A program made the translations under genes and the position numbers. The notes beneath the pieces were generated by a model, which searched no databases, was not told the DNA's origin, and saw nothing but the letters and a program-made list of their open reading frames with translations. A DNA stretch of 64,000 bases from Sulfitobacter sp. S223 (GTDB taxonomy: Bacteria > Pseudomonadota > Alphaproteobacteria > Rhodobacterales > Rhodobacteraceae), in NCBI RefSeq assembly GCF_025143825.1, contig NZ_CP083560.1, positions 1,178,001 through 1,242,000 on the forward strand, in the 5' to 3' direction. This document shows, in pieces, positions 1 through 10,300 of this stretch. The stretch's first letter is position 1; every line of letters begins with the position of its first letter.

Positions 1-3000
1 GCCGATACGGTATCGTCATTCTGGGATAATCTACGCGGGGGCATTTCCTCAATACGCAAGCTGAGCGAAGAAGAATTGCTGGCAGCGGGTGAGACCCCTG
101 AAAACATCGCCCGCAAGAACTATGTGCGCGCAGCCGCTGACCTTAAAGGTTTTGAGACATTTGACGCTGATTTTTTCGGGTTTTCCCCGAAAGACGCCGC
201 GATCCTTGATCCTCAGCATCGTAAATTCCTTGAGGTCGCTTGGGAGGCGATGGAGCAAGCCGGACATGTACCTGAAAATGTGGCGGGTCCGATTGGCGTC
301 TATGCAGGCTGCGGCATGGGCAGCTACTTCTATTTCAACATTTGCTCGAATCCCGATCTGGTAGAGGACGTGGGCATGTTCCTGCTGCGCCACACAGGCA
401 ACGACAAGGATTTCCTGTCTACCCGTGTAAGCCATGTGTTCGACCTGAAGGGCCCTTCAGTTAATCTGCAAACTGCTTGCTCCACATCGCTGGTTGCGAT
501 CCATTATGCCGCCGCAGCACTGCGCGCCGGCGAAGTGGATATGGCACTGGCCGGTGGCGTCACAATCGAGCTGCCACAGGGACGTGGCTATGTGTTCAAG
601 GAAAACGAGATCCTCTCACCGGATGGGGAATGTCATGCCTTTGACCATCGTGCCCAGGGCACGGTGTTCGGTTCGGGCGCGGGCTGTGTTGCGCTAAAAA
701 GGCTCAGTGATGCGCAGGCGGATGGCGATCACGTATGGGCTGTTATCAAAGGCTCTGCCATTAACAACGATGGCGCAGCCAAAGCCGGCTATCTCGCGCC
801 GTCAGTGGACGGTCAGGCGGCGGCAATCGGGTTGGCGCTGGACGCGTCCGGTGTGCCTGCAGATCAGATTGAGCTGATCGAATGTCACGGCACCGGTACC
901 TACCTTGGCGACCCGATTGAGGTGGCCGCGCTGACAGAAGCTTATCGCGCCCAAACCGACAAGGTGGATTTCGCGCGCATCGGGTCGGTCAAGACGAACA
1001 TCGGCCATCTGGATACTGCGGCGGGTGTGGCGGGTTTGGTGAAGGCCACATTGGCGCTTCATCATGAAGAGATGCCGCCCTCCCTAGGGTATGAAGCGCC
1101 GAACCCTGCCATCGGCTTTGAAGGCAGCCCGTTTTCTGTAAACGCGGCGTTGACACCGTGGCCGCGCCGCGAAACTGCGCGCCATGCCGCGATCAACGCG
1201 CTTGGTGTTGGCGGGACAAACGCCCATGCGATCCTTGCAGAGGCCCCTGTGCGCGCGCCCTCGGAAGAAAGCGATTTTCCGTTCCATGTTCTTTGCATCT
1301 CGGCGCGCTCCAAGGCGGCGCTGGACGCCAATGCTGCTGCTTTGGCTAAACATCTGCGCGCGCATCCCGACCAGGAGCTTGCCGATGTCGCCTATACGCT
1401 GAAGAACGGTCGCCGCGGGTTTGAGCGGCGCCGTGTTGTAGTCGCCGAAACCCAAGCAGAGGCGGCAGAGCTACTAGAGGCGGGCGATACGCGCCGCGTG
1501 TTCACGCATGAGGTGCTGGGTACGTCCCCGGAAGTGGTGTTCATGTTCCCCGGCGGCGGGGCGCAATACCCAGACATGGCACGCGACCTTTATGAGACAG
1601 AGCCGGTCTTTGCCGAAGCGATGGATCGGGGGCTGGATCACCTTGGTCCGCAACTTGACTACGATATTCGCGCGCTTTGGCTGCCTGAAGGGAACAGCGC
1701 CACCGCCGCCGAGATGTTGAAAAAACCGTCCGTCCAGTTGCCGTTGATCGCTATTGTCGAATACGCATTGGCCCAACTGTGGATAAGCTGGGGCGTGAAG
1801 CCTGCGGCGATGGTCGGGCACTCTATGGGAGAGAATGTTGCGGCCTGTCTTGCGGGCGTGATGAGCTTCGAGAACCTGATTGATCTGGTACTGCTGCGGG
1901 GGCGGTTGTTTGATACCGTGCCTGCGGGCGGCATGCTCAGCGTGCCCCTATCGCTAGAAGCGATCAAACCCTATCTGGATGAAGAACTGGATATCGCGTC
2001 GGTCAACGGCCCTGAATTGACGGCGATCTCAGGCCCCGATCTGGCACTCAAGTCGCTGGCACAGCGGCTCGCGACTGATGAGGTGGAGAGCCAGCGCATT
2101 GCCATCGATATCGCGGCGCACAGCCGCATGTTGGAACCTATTCTTGCAGATTACCGCGCCTTTTTGGCAGGTCTTGATCTGCAAGCGCCGACACTGCCCT
2201 TTATGTCCAACCGGACGGGCATCGAAATCACCGCAGTACAAGCCACCGACCCGGACTATTGGGTGGAGCAATTGCGCCGCACAGTGCATTTCGCGGATTG
2301 TATCGAAACGCTTAGCGCGCAAGAGGGCCGAGTTTTCCTGGAGGTAGGGCCGGGCAAGGCGCTGTCTTCGCTCGCGCAGATGTGCGCGGCGGTGAAACCG
2401 GCCCAAGTGCTAAGCTCTCTGCGCCATCCCGATCAGGATATCGCCGATGATATGTACTTCATGGGCATCATCGGCAGGCTTTGGGCGTGCGGCGTTGAGG
2501 CGGATTGGGACCAGATTTGGGGGGAAGCGCGGCGCAACCGTGTGCCGCTGCCGACCTACCAGTTCCAGCGCAGCCCCTATTTCATCGAACCGGGTAAGCA
2601 GACAGCGGCGATTGCTTCGCCCGCCATGACGCGCGTTGATGACATAGCCGATTGGGGCGCTGTCCCAAGTTGGCGGGCACAATATGCCGATGTGGATGCC
2701 GACCTACAGGCAGCGCTTGCCGCCGCGGTAGATCAGACATGGTTGGTTTTCGCGGATCAGGATGGCATTGCCGCGCCGGTCATCGAGCAGCTGCGTAGTT
2801 CCGGCGCAAAAGTGAGCGTGGTGGAAGCTGGCGACAGCTTTGCCGAACCGGGTGAGCAGCGCTATACCCTTGCGCCCGAGCAAGGGCGGGAAGGGTATGA
2901 CGCGTTGATGGCGGCGCTGTCCGCTGACGGCCAGACACCGACGCGCATCGCCCATTTCTGGGGCCTGACCCGCAACGAAAACCATCGCCCCGGCAGCAGC

Positions 3001-6000
3001 TTTTATGACCTGATGATGGAGCAGGGTTTCTATAGCCTGTTGTGGCTTGGACAGGCTTTGGCCGAACGCGAGGACGCACCGCAAACACACTTAAGTATCT
3101 TCACAAACGGCGCAGCGCAGGTCGCGGGCGAGGAAATGCCCTATCCCGAAAAGGCGATGATCAGTGGTCCCGCTGGTGTGATACCGCATGAAATCGCTGC
3201 GGTGACGGTTTCGACCGTGGATGTGGAACTGCCTGATGCTCCGGCCGCGCAGGGATGGTTTGTCCGCGCTCAGACTGCAACGCAGGATGTAAGTGACAGT
3301 CTGCTAGAAGAGCTATTGTCGACACCGGTGAACGCGGTTGTTGCGTTGCGCGGCGCGCGTCGATTTGTTCAGGGCGTGCGGGTGCAGCGACTGGCACTGC
3401 CGGATGCACCTGCTTTCAAAAAGGGCGGTACCTATCTGATTACGGGCGGTTTTGGCGGCATCGGCTTAACTGTTGCTGCCGATTTGCTGGCCAACTACGA
3501 CGCTCATGTTGTTTTGCTAAGCCGCACTGCACTGCCTGCACGCGCAGCTTGGCCGAAGCTACTGCAAACCTCTCCGGCAGGTGACGCAACTGTCCGGCGC
3601 ATACGCGCGGTTGAACGGCTTGAGGCATCGGGTAGCGGACGTGTTGAAGTGGCCGCAGCGGATGTGGTTAACGTGGCACAAATGCGCAAGGTGATTGACG
3701 CGCTGCGTGCACGCGGCCCGATTGATGGCGTAATCCACGCGGCAGGTGCTCTTGATGATGCACCGTTGTTGGGCAAATCGCAGGCACAGGTTGACGCGGT
3801 ACTCGCGCCCAAAGTGCTGGGCCTGCGGGTGCTGGACCAGCTGTTACCAGATGGCAGTGTCGATCTGATGGTGCTGTTTGCCTCCACCTCAACCGCCACA
3901 CGTGCGGCGGGGCAGGTGGATTACGTGGCTGCCAATGATTACCTCAACGCCTTTGCGAAGTCACGTAGAGGGGCTAAGACCCGTGTGGTTGCGGTGAACT
4001 GGGGCGTTTGGGCTGATGTCGGGATGGCTGCCGAAGCTGTGGGGCAGTCGACTGTTGCAGTGATGCCGCCCCGTGCCATTGATGCACCGATGCTGGAAAC
4101 GGTTGAGGCGCTGGAAGGCGAGACCAGATTTAACGGCACGCTCAGCGCAGACACTGATTGGGTGCTGGACCAGCACCGCATGGCGGATGGCACCTCGGTT
4201 ATGCCCGGAACGGGCATGGTAGAGGCGATGGCGCAAGCCGCGCTGGGTGCCGAGCTTGATCTGCCCTTTGCGCTGCGCGATCTCTATTTCCTGCGCCCGT
4301 TCGAGGCACCAGAGGGAACGCCGCGGGACATGCGCGTGACAGTTGCGCCGCAAGCGCAGGGATACGCTACAGCTCTGCGCAGCGATTGTGTTCTGGACGG
4401 GCGCGCAGGCTGGCAAATGCACGCAGAATCCCAGTTGGTTGCGCTTGAGAAGTTAGTGCCTCCTCCCGTCGATCTGGAAGCTGTTTCAGCGCGATTAGGC
4501 GCTGTGGAAGAGGCCGAAGGCGCGCATATGCCATCCTTGCAGGAACAGCATTTGCGCTTTGGTCCTGCCTGGCAGGTCCTGCGGGCACGCCAGCTGGGCG
4601 GCGAAGAGGGCCTTGCGCGGCTAACGCTTGATACGCCTTTGGCAGCAGACCAGCTGCTGCACCCTGGCTTGCTGGATATCGCGACCGGCTGGGCGATTGC
4701 GCTGGCACCGGGCTATGATGGCACGGATCTTTGGGTGCCGATGTCCTACGGTGAAATCCTGATTTACAGCGCCTTGCCAAGCGAGGTTTACAGCTGGGTC
4801 CGGTTAACCTCTGCCAGTGCAGAGGATGTCCGTTTCGATGTGACGATCTGTAACGCCGACGGCGCTATTCTGGTCGAAGTACGTGATTTTGCCATGACAC
4901 AACTGAAAGGTGGGTTTGCTGCCCATAGCGTGCCTTTGTCCGCCCCGGAGGTGAGCTTTGACGATGTGTCCGGAAACGATGCGCGCCCGCAGACAGAGGC
5001 CGAAGAGCGGCTTGCCTATCTTGTGTCCCAAGGCATCACTGCCTCTGAGGGGCCGCAAGCTTTGGCGCGAGCCTTGGCGCTGAATGTGCCGCAGGTCTAT
5101 GTCTCTTCGCTGCCACTACAGGCGCTCATCGCGCAGGCGGATGTGCCGCCACGCGACCTTCCCAAAGGTCAAAGTTTCGAGCGTAGCGATCTAGAAGGCT
5201 TTGTTGCGCCGCAGGGACGTGTCGAAACTGCGCTGGCGCAGATGTGGTCCACGTTGTTGGGTGTTTCACCAGTTGGGGTCGAAGACAGTTTTTTCGATCT
5301 TGGAGGGCATTCGTTGATTGCGGTGCGTCTGTTCGCCAGCGTCAAACGCGAGTTCGGGGTGGAATTTCCGATTTCGGTGCTGTTCGAGGCACCGACCATC
5401 GCCCAGATCGCCGCGCGCATCAGCGACCAAACCGGAGAGATAGCCAGCGCAGATGCGCCCCAAGCAGAAGCGGCCAAACCGGGATTTGTTCATCTGGTCC
5501 CGCTAAACAGCGTGGCACCGACCAAGGCAGCCCCGCTGTTCGTTGTGGCAGGGATGTTTGGCAACGTGCTGAACCTGCGGCATCTGGCGCTGCAATTCGC
5601 GGATGAGCGGGCTGTCTATGGCTTGCAAGCACGCGGGCTGATCGGGGACAGTGCTCCGCATGAAACCATAGAAAGCGCAGCTGCGGATTACATCGCTGAA
5701 ATCCGGCAGGTTCAGGCGCAGGGACCATATCTTCTTTCCGGTTTCTCTGGCGGTGGTATCACTGCCTATGAGATAGCGCATCAACTGCAAGCGGCGGGCG
5801 AAGAAGTGGCCGTGCTTGCGCTGCTTGATACGCCCTTGCCGGTACGCCCAAGCCTGAGCAAGCCCGACAAGGCGTTGATCAAGCTGGCTGAATTGCGCAG
5901 CAAGGGACCACGCTATTTGCTGGAGTGGGCGCAAAACCGCATCGCGTGGGAAAAGACCAAGCGCGCGGGCAAGCCAGAGCATGCGCAGGCAGCTCAGTTC

Positions 6001-6330
6001 AACAACACCAAGATCGAAGCAGCCTTCTTGGGTGCTGTGGCGCGCTATCAGACGCCACAGTGGGACGGGCCGATGACACTTTTGCGCCCAGTTCTGGATC
6101 GTAAGTTCAAGGTCAGTGCGGGCAACTGGGTCAGCGGTGAGCGGGAATATGTCTTTGCGGACAATGACTGGACGCAATACGCACCGCAGGTTCAGGTGAT
6201 CGAAGTGCCGGGCAACCATGACAGCATGGTTCTGTCACCTAACGTGGTGGTTATGGCATCGGAATTGCGCGAAGTCATCCGTGATGCGCTGGCCGATGAC
6301 CCCCAACGTCAAGCAACGGCGGCAGAGTAA
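1..6330 (+). CDS. Type I polyketide synthase, KS-AT-KR-DH-ACP-TE (5' end outside window)
   Basis: The frame is open from base 1, so the true start and roughly the first 30 residues of the ketosynthase lie upstream. Counting codons from base 1, the KS shows TACSTS with the catalytic Cys at codon 160 and His at codons 296 (ECHGTGT) and 336 (NIGHLD). The acyltransferase carries GHSMGE with Ser at codon 608. A reductase fold starts near codon 1140 (TGGFGGIG) with catalytic Tyr at codon 1308. A dehydratase follows, His at codon 1392 and a second half with HPGLLD. The carrier protein has DLGGHSL (Ser codon 1771), and a thioesterase ends the chain (GFSGGG Ser codon 1916; GNHD His codon 2073). No enoylreductase or methyltransferase is seen. 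One extension with ketoreduction, dehydration and hydrolytic or cyclising release is expected. KR before DH is not the usual modular order. The AT substrate cannot be called with confidence. The GT2 gene follows after 4 bases. Confidence 0.95.
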   Translation, partial: ADTVSSFWDNLRGGISSIRKLSEEELLAAGETPENIARKNYVRAAADLKGFETFDADFFGFSPKDAAILDPQHRKFLEVAWEAMEQAGHVPENVAGPIGVYAGCGMGSYFYFNICSNPDLVEDVGMFLLRHTGNDKDFLSTRVSHVFDLKGPSVNLQTACSTSLVAIHYAAAALRAGEVDMALAGGVTIELPQGRGYVFKENEILSPDGECHAFDHRAQGTVFGSGAGCVALKRLSDAQADGDHVWAVIKGSAINNDGAAKAGYLAPSVDGQAAAIGLALDASGVPADQIELIECHGTGTYLGDPIEVAALTEAYRAQTDKVDFARIGSVKTNIGHLDTAAGVAGLVKATLALHHEEMPPSLGYEAPNPAIGFEGSPFSVNAALTPWPRRETARHAAINALGVGGTNAHAILAEAPVRAPSEESDFPFHVLCISARSKAALDANAAALAKHLRAHPDQELADVAYTLKNGRRGFERRRVVVAETQAEAAELLEAGDTRRVFTHEVLGTSPEVVFMFPGGGAQYPDMARDLYETEPVFAEAMDRGLDHLGPQLDYDIRALWLPEGNSATAAEMLKKPSVQLPLIAIVEYALAQLWISWGVKPAAMVGHSMGENVAACLAGVMSFENLIDLVLLRGRLFDTVPAGGMLSVPLSLEAIKPYLDEELDIASVNGPELTAISGPDLALKSLAQRLATDEVESQRIAIDIAAHSRMLEPILADYRAFLAGLDLQAPTLPFMSNRTGIEITAVQATDPDYWVEQLRRTVHFADCIETLSAQEGRVFLEVGPGKALSSLAQMCAAVKPAQVLSSLRHPDQDIADDMYFMGIIGRLWACGVEADWDQIWGEARRNRVPLPTYQFQRSPYFIEPGKQTAAIASPAMTRVDDIADWGAVPSWRAQYADVDADLQAALAAAVDQTWLVFADQDGIAAPVIEQLRSSGAKVSVVEAGDSFAEPGEQRYTLAPEQGREGYDALMAALSADGQTPTRIAHFWGLTRNENHRPGSSFYDLMMEQGFYSLLWLGQALAEREDAPQTHLSIFTNGAAQVAGEEMPYPEKAMISGPAGVIPHEIAAVTVSTVDVELPDAPAAQGWFVRAQTATQDVSDSLLEELLSTPVNAVVALRGARRFVQGVRVQRLALPDAPAFKKGGTYLITGGFGGIGLTVAADLLANYDAHVVLLSRTALPARAAWPKLLQTSPAGDATVRRIRAVERLEASGSGRVEVAAADVVNVAQMRKVIDALRARGPIDGVIHAAGALDDAPLLGKSQAQVDAVLAPKVLGLRVLDQLLPDGSVDLMVLFASTSTATRAAGQVDYVAANDYLNAFAKSRRGAKTRVVAVNWGVWADVGMAAEAVGQSTVAVMPPRAIDAPMLETVEALEGETRFNGTLSADTDWVLDQHRMADGTSVMPGTGMVEAMAQAALGAELDLPFALRDLYFLRPFEAPEGTPRDMRVTVAPQAQGYATALRSDCVLDGRAGWQMHAESQLVALEKLVPPPVDLEAVSARLGAVEEAEGAHMPSLQEQHLRFGPAWQVLRARQLGGEEGLARLTLDTPLAADQLLHPGLLDIATGWAIALAPGYDGTDLWVPMSYGEILIYSALPSEVYSWVRLTSASAEDVRFDVTICNADGAILVEVRDFAMTQLKGGFAAHSVPLSAPEVSFDDVSGNDARPQTEAEERLAYLVSQGITASEGPQALARALALNVPQVYVSSLPLQALIAQADVPPRDLPKGQSFERSDLEGFVAPQGRVETALAQMWSTLLGVSPVGVEDSFFDLGGHSLIAVRLFASVKREFGVEFPISVLFEAPTIAQIAARISDQTGEIASADAPQAEAAKPGFVHLVPLNSVAPTKAAPLFVVAGMFGNVLNLRHLALQFADERAVYGLQARGLIGDSAPHETIESAAADYIAEIRQVQAQGPYLLSGFSGGGITAYEIAHQLQAAGEEVAVLALLDTPLPVRPSLSKPDKALIKLAELRSKGPRYLLEWAQNRIAWEKTKRAGKPEHAQAAQFNNTKIEAAFLGAVARYQTPQWDGPMTLLRPVLDRKFKVSAGNWVSGEREYVFADNDWTQYAPQVQVIEVPGNHDSMVLSPNVVVMASELREVIRDALADDPQRQATAAE

Positions 6331-6334
6331 CCTG

Positions 6335-7309
6335 ATGTCCCGACCTGCGATCCTATGCATTTTACTGAACTTCCGCACGTCTGCGATGACCCTACGCGCA
6401 GCCGAGGCTGCGATTGCTGATCTGCACAGTCTGGGCGGAGAGCTTGTGATTGTGGACAATGCCTCCGGGGATGGTTCGTATGAAATGCTTATGGAACAGG
6501 TCGCCGCGCGTGGCTGGGGTGAGGGCGGATTGGTGCGGGTTGTGGCATCATCGAAAAATGGCGGCTTTGGTGCAGGCAATAACATTGGCCTGAGGAAGAA
6601 GCTGAGTGACGGGCGCACGCCGGACTATTTCTATATCCTGAATTCCGACGCCTTTCCTGACACTGGCGCCACCGCCGCCTTGGTGGATCATCTCGAAACA
6701 CATCCGCAAGCAGGTATCGCCTGTTCGCACATCCGTGGCGAAGACAATGTGGTGCACACCACGGCCTTCCGGTTTCCTTCCATTGCTGGGGAATTTGCCG
6801 GTGCTGCGCGCCTTGGTTTCATTGACCGGCTTCTGCCCGAGGCCCTTGTTCCCATGCCTCAACCCGACACCACTGTTCAGGTTGATTGGAGCGCTGGTGC
6901 CAGCATGATGCTGCGCCGGACCATGCTGGAGAAAATCGGTCTCTTCGATGAGGCATTCTTCCTGTATTTTGAAGAAACGGATCTGTGTCTGCGCGCAGCT
7001 CGCGCGGGATGGTCCTGCTGGTACATTCCTGACAGCCGTGTGGTGCATATCGGCTCGGTTTCGACAGGGATGAAGACCAAGCGCCGGATGCCGGGTTACT
7101 GGTACGACTCGCGTCGCCATTATTTTATCAAGAACCACGGGCGTGCCTACGCGGCAGCCGCATTGTCTGCACATCTGTTCGGCGGTATTCTGCACCGCTT
7201 ACGGGTTGGGCTTTTCGGCCGCCAACCGCAGGACCCACGCTGGTTCCTGCGTGACATGGCTGCCCACGCGTTCACACCATACCGACCGTCCCCGGAGGAC
7301 CGCCCATGA
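6335..7309 (+). CDS. GT2 family glycosyltransferase, rhamnosyltransferase-like
   Basis: The 324-residue protein is a GT-A fold enzyme. It has the nucleotide-sugar motif VIVDNASGDGS near residue 35, NGGFGAGNN, an acidic metal-binding site in ILNSDAFPD, and the C-terminal signature GLFDEAFFLYFEETDLCLR followed by VVHIGS, typical of the RfbF/WcaA-like rhamnosyltransferase branch of GT2. I chose the ATG at 6335, four bases after the PKS stop. A longer frame exists upstream but lies wholly inside the PKS and gives an implausible N-terminus. The stop overlaps the NRPS start as ATGA, so the gene is translationally coupled between two megasynthases. This position suggests that it glycosylates the assembly-line product or transfers a sugar in the same pathway. 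Donor and acceptor are unknown. Confidence 0.88.
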   Translation: MSRPAILCILLNFRTSAMTLRAAEAAIADLHSLGGELVIVDNASGDGSYEMLMEQVAARGWGEGGLVRVVASSKNGGFGAGNNIGLRKKLSDGRTPDYFYILNSDAFPDTGATAALVDHLETHPQAGIACSHIRGEDNVVHTTAFRFPSIAGEFAGAARLGFIDRLLPEALVPMPQPDTTVQVDWSAGASMMLRRTMLEKIGLFDEAFFLYFEETDLCLRAARAGWSCWYIPDSRVVHIGSVSTGMKTKRRMPGYWYDSRRHYFIKNHGRAYAAAALSAHLFGGILHRLRVGLFGRQPQDPRWFLRDMAAHAFTPYRPSPEDRP

Positions 7310-10300
7310 CTGTTCCCTTTAATTCAGCTGCGTTTTCCTGTGTGATTCTGGGGGACCAATCGCTGACCATCGCTTGCGCCGACATGATTGTTGCTGCGGG
7401 TCACACGGTAGCTGCGGTTGTCAGCACGGATGCGGATGTGCGTGACTGGGCGAAGGCGAAAGATATTCCAGTTCTGGACAAACCTGCCGATGTGGCTGCT
7501 ACGAAGCTACCGTCGTTTGACTGGCTGCTGAGCATCGCAAATCTGCGTATAATTCCAGACGCCGCTCTTAAACGGGCTGCAAAAGGCGCAGTGAACTTTC
7601 ACGACGGTCCGCTGCCACGGTATGCGGGGCTGAATACCCCGGCTTGGGCGGTCATCAACGGCGAAACGCAGCACGGCGTGAGCTGGCACATGATCGAAGG
7701 GGGCGTGGACGAAGGCGATATTCTTGCCCAAGAGCTGGTCGACATCGCCCCCGACGAGACGGCCTTTAGCCTCAACTCAAAATGCTACGCAGCGGGCATG
7801 GAAAGCTTCAGCCGTGTTCTGGCCCAGCTTGAGAGCGGCTCTCTTGAGCGGAGGAAACAAGATCTCAGCCAGCGTAGCTATTTCGCGCGCAACCAACGTC
7901 CAACAACGCTTGGCATTATTGATTTCACGCAGACGACAGACCAGATTTGTGCGCTGTTGCGGGGTCTGGATTTCGGGGGTTATTGGAACCCGCTTGGCGT
8001 TACAAAGATCGCGCATGACGGCGCTGTTTTCACGGTAGCCGGAGCACAGCCTGTTGCAACTGGCGAAGGGGCCGCTGGCACGGTGCTTGAAACTATCGGT
8101 GATGCGCTGGTGGTCGCAACGGCAGACAGTGCGGTGAAACTGACTGGCGTGTCAGCTTTGGGCAATGCTGCGGCGCTGCCATCCACGGGTGCCGTGCTGG
8201 AGGTAACCGGCAAGACGCATGAGACCGCGCAAGAAACACTGCTGGCGGATGAGACATACTGGCGCGCCAAACTGACGGCTGCGCAGATGTTGCCTGTACC
8301 TTTAGCTCAGGGTGAGGCCACAGGCGTGTGGATCAAACGTACAGTGGCGATGCCGCAGGGTACCTCACCAGAGGCTGCAATCGCGGCGGTCCTTGAGACA
8401 TCAGTGCAAAGCGCGGGACAGACGGCCGGGGATATCGGCCAGGCTATCACACCAGCTGCAGCAGGATACGCTTCTGCATGGGTGCCGCTGCGCAGTGACG
8501 CACCGCTGGTCGCGCAACTGGACCGTATCGCGCAGACGGGTGGCTTTGCCACTGATCTGGCACTGCGCGACACCCAGCTTCCAACGGCACAGCCCTCTAT
8601 CATGCTAGCCGATGATCCTGTCGCGGGAAGCATACTCACAATAACCGTGTCGGAGAGTGAGATTGATTTGCAAGGCGATAGCGGTCTGCTTTCGGCAGAG
8701 GCAATGGATCTGTTGGCTGCACGGTTGGGCCACAGCCTTGAGGGCGGGCAAGGATTGTCCGAGGCAGAGCGCAAGACCCTTCTGGAGACATGGAACGCGA
8801 CGCAGGCCGACTATTCGTCCGATCCCGTGCACACGGCCTTTGAGCGACAGGTCGCGCGGACCCCCGATGCGCCTGCGCTGGTGTTCGAAGATAATTTACT
8901 CAGCTATGCCGCTCTTAATTCAGCAGCAAACAAGCTGGCGCATCGTTTGATCGCGATGGGGGTGCACAGTGGCACGCCGGTCGGGCTTGCTTTGTCGCGC
9001 GGACCGGATTTGCTGGTTGGGGCATTGGGTATCCTGAAGGCGGGAGGCGCTTATGTGCCGCTTGATCCTGCGTATCCTGGTGACCGCATAAAACACTATA
9101 TTGCGGACAGTGGGGCGCCGGTGATTGTCACGCAATCGGCCCTGGCAGACAGCTTGCCAAGGGGCGATTCCGACTTGCTGCTGCTCGATGGTGATCCGCA
9201 GCTAAAAGACATGTCAGATGCCAATCCTGATGTGGGGGCGGGTGCCGACACGCTTGCCTATCTTATCTATACATCCGGTTCTACCGGAACGCCCAAGGGG
9301 GTAATGGTCAGTCACGGAAATGTTGCGAATTTCTTTGCTGGCATGGATGCGCGGATCACGCGACAGGACGGTGACGCCTGGCTTGCCGTGACAAGCCTGT
9401 CGTTTGATATTTCGGTGTTAGAGCTTTTCTGGACGCTGTCGCGCGGGTTCAAGCTGGTGTTGGCAGGCGATGACAGCCGAACAGAATTATCCAAAGGACC
9501 GATTGCTGTGTCCGACCGTAAGATCGCATTCAATCTGTTCTACTGGGGCAATGATGATGGTGTCGGCCCAGAGAAATATCGCCTGCTGCTGGAGGGTGCG
9601 AAGTTTGCAGATGCCAATGGCTTTAACGCGGTCTGGACGCCGGAGCGGCACTTTCACGCCTTTGGCGGGCCTTATCCCAACCCTTCGGTGACCGGCGCTG
9701 CGGTGGCTGCGGTGACGCAAAACCTTGACGTGCGTGCCGGTTCGTGCGTGGCACCTTTGCACCATCCCGCCCGTATCGCTGAGGAATGGGCGGTTATCGA
9801 TAATCTTACGAACGGGCGTGTCGGACTGGCGATTGCGAGCGGCTGGCAGCCCGATGATTTCGTCCTCCGCCCCGAAAATACGCCGCCAGACAACAAGCCG
9901 GCAATGTATGATGCCATCGACCAGTTGCGCGCTTTGTGGCGGGGCGACGCGGTTGAGTTTCCGACAAAGGATGGCACGCCCTTTGCAGTTGTGACACAGC
10001 CGCGGCCCGTATCCAAAGAGCTGCCCATCTGGGTGACCACGGCAGGCAATCCGGAGACATGGAAAGAGGCCGGGCAGATCGGGGCGAATGTTTTGACGCA
10101 CCTGCTGGGACAGTCGGTTGATGAAGTCGCTGACAAGATCAAAATCTACCACGCTGCCCTGCGCGAGGCAGGATATGATCCGGCAGATTTTACCGTGACC
10201 GTGATGCTGCATACCTATCTGGCCGACACCCGCACAGATGCCGAAGAAATCGCGCGTGGTCCGATGAAGGACTACCTGCGTTCCGCCGCCGGTCTGATCA

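Noticed and set aside
1777..1787. DnaA box (TGTGGATAA) in the PKS gene
   Set aside because: Single 9-base match inside a coding region with no other replication signals; probably chance.
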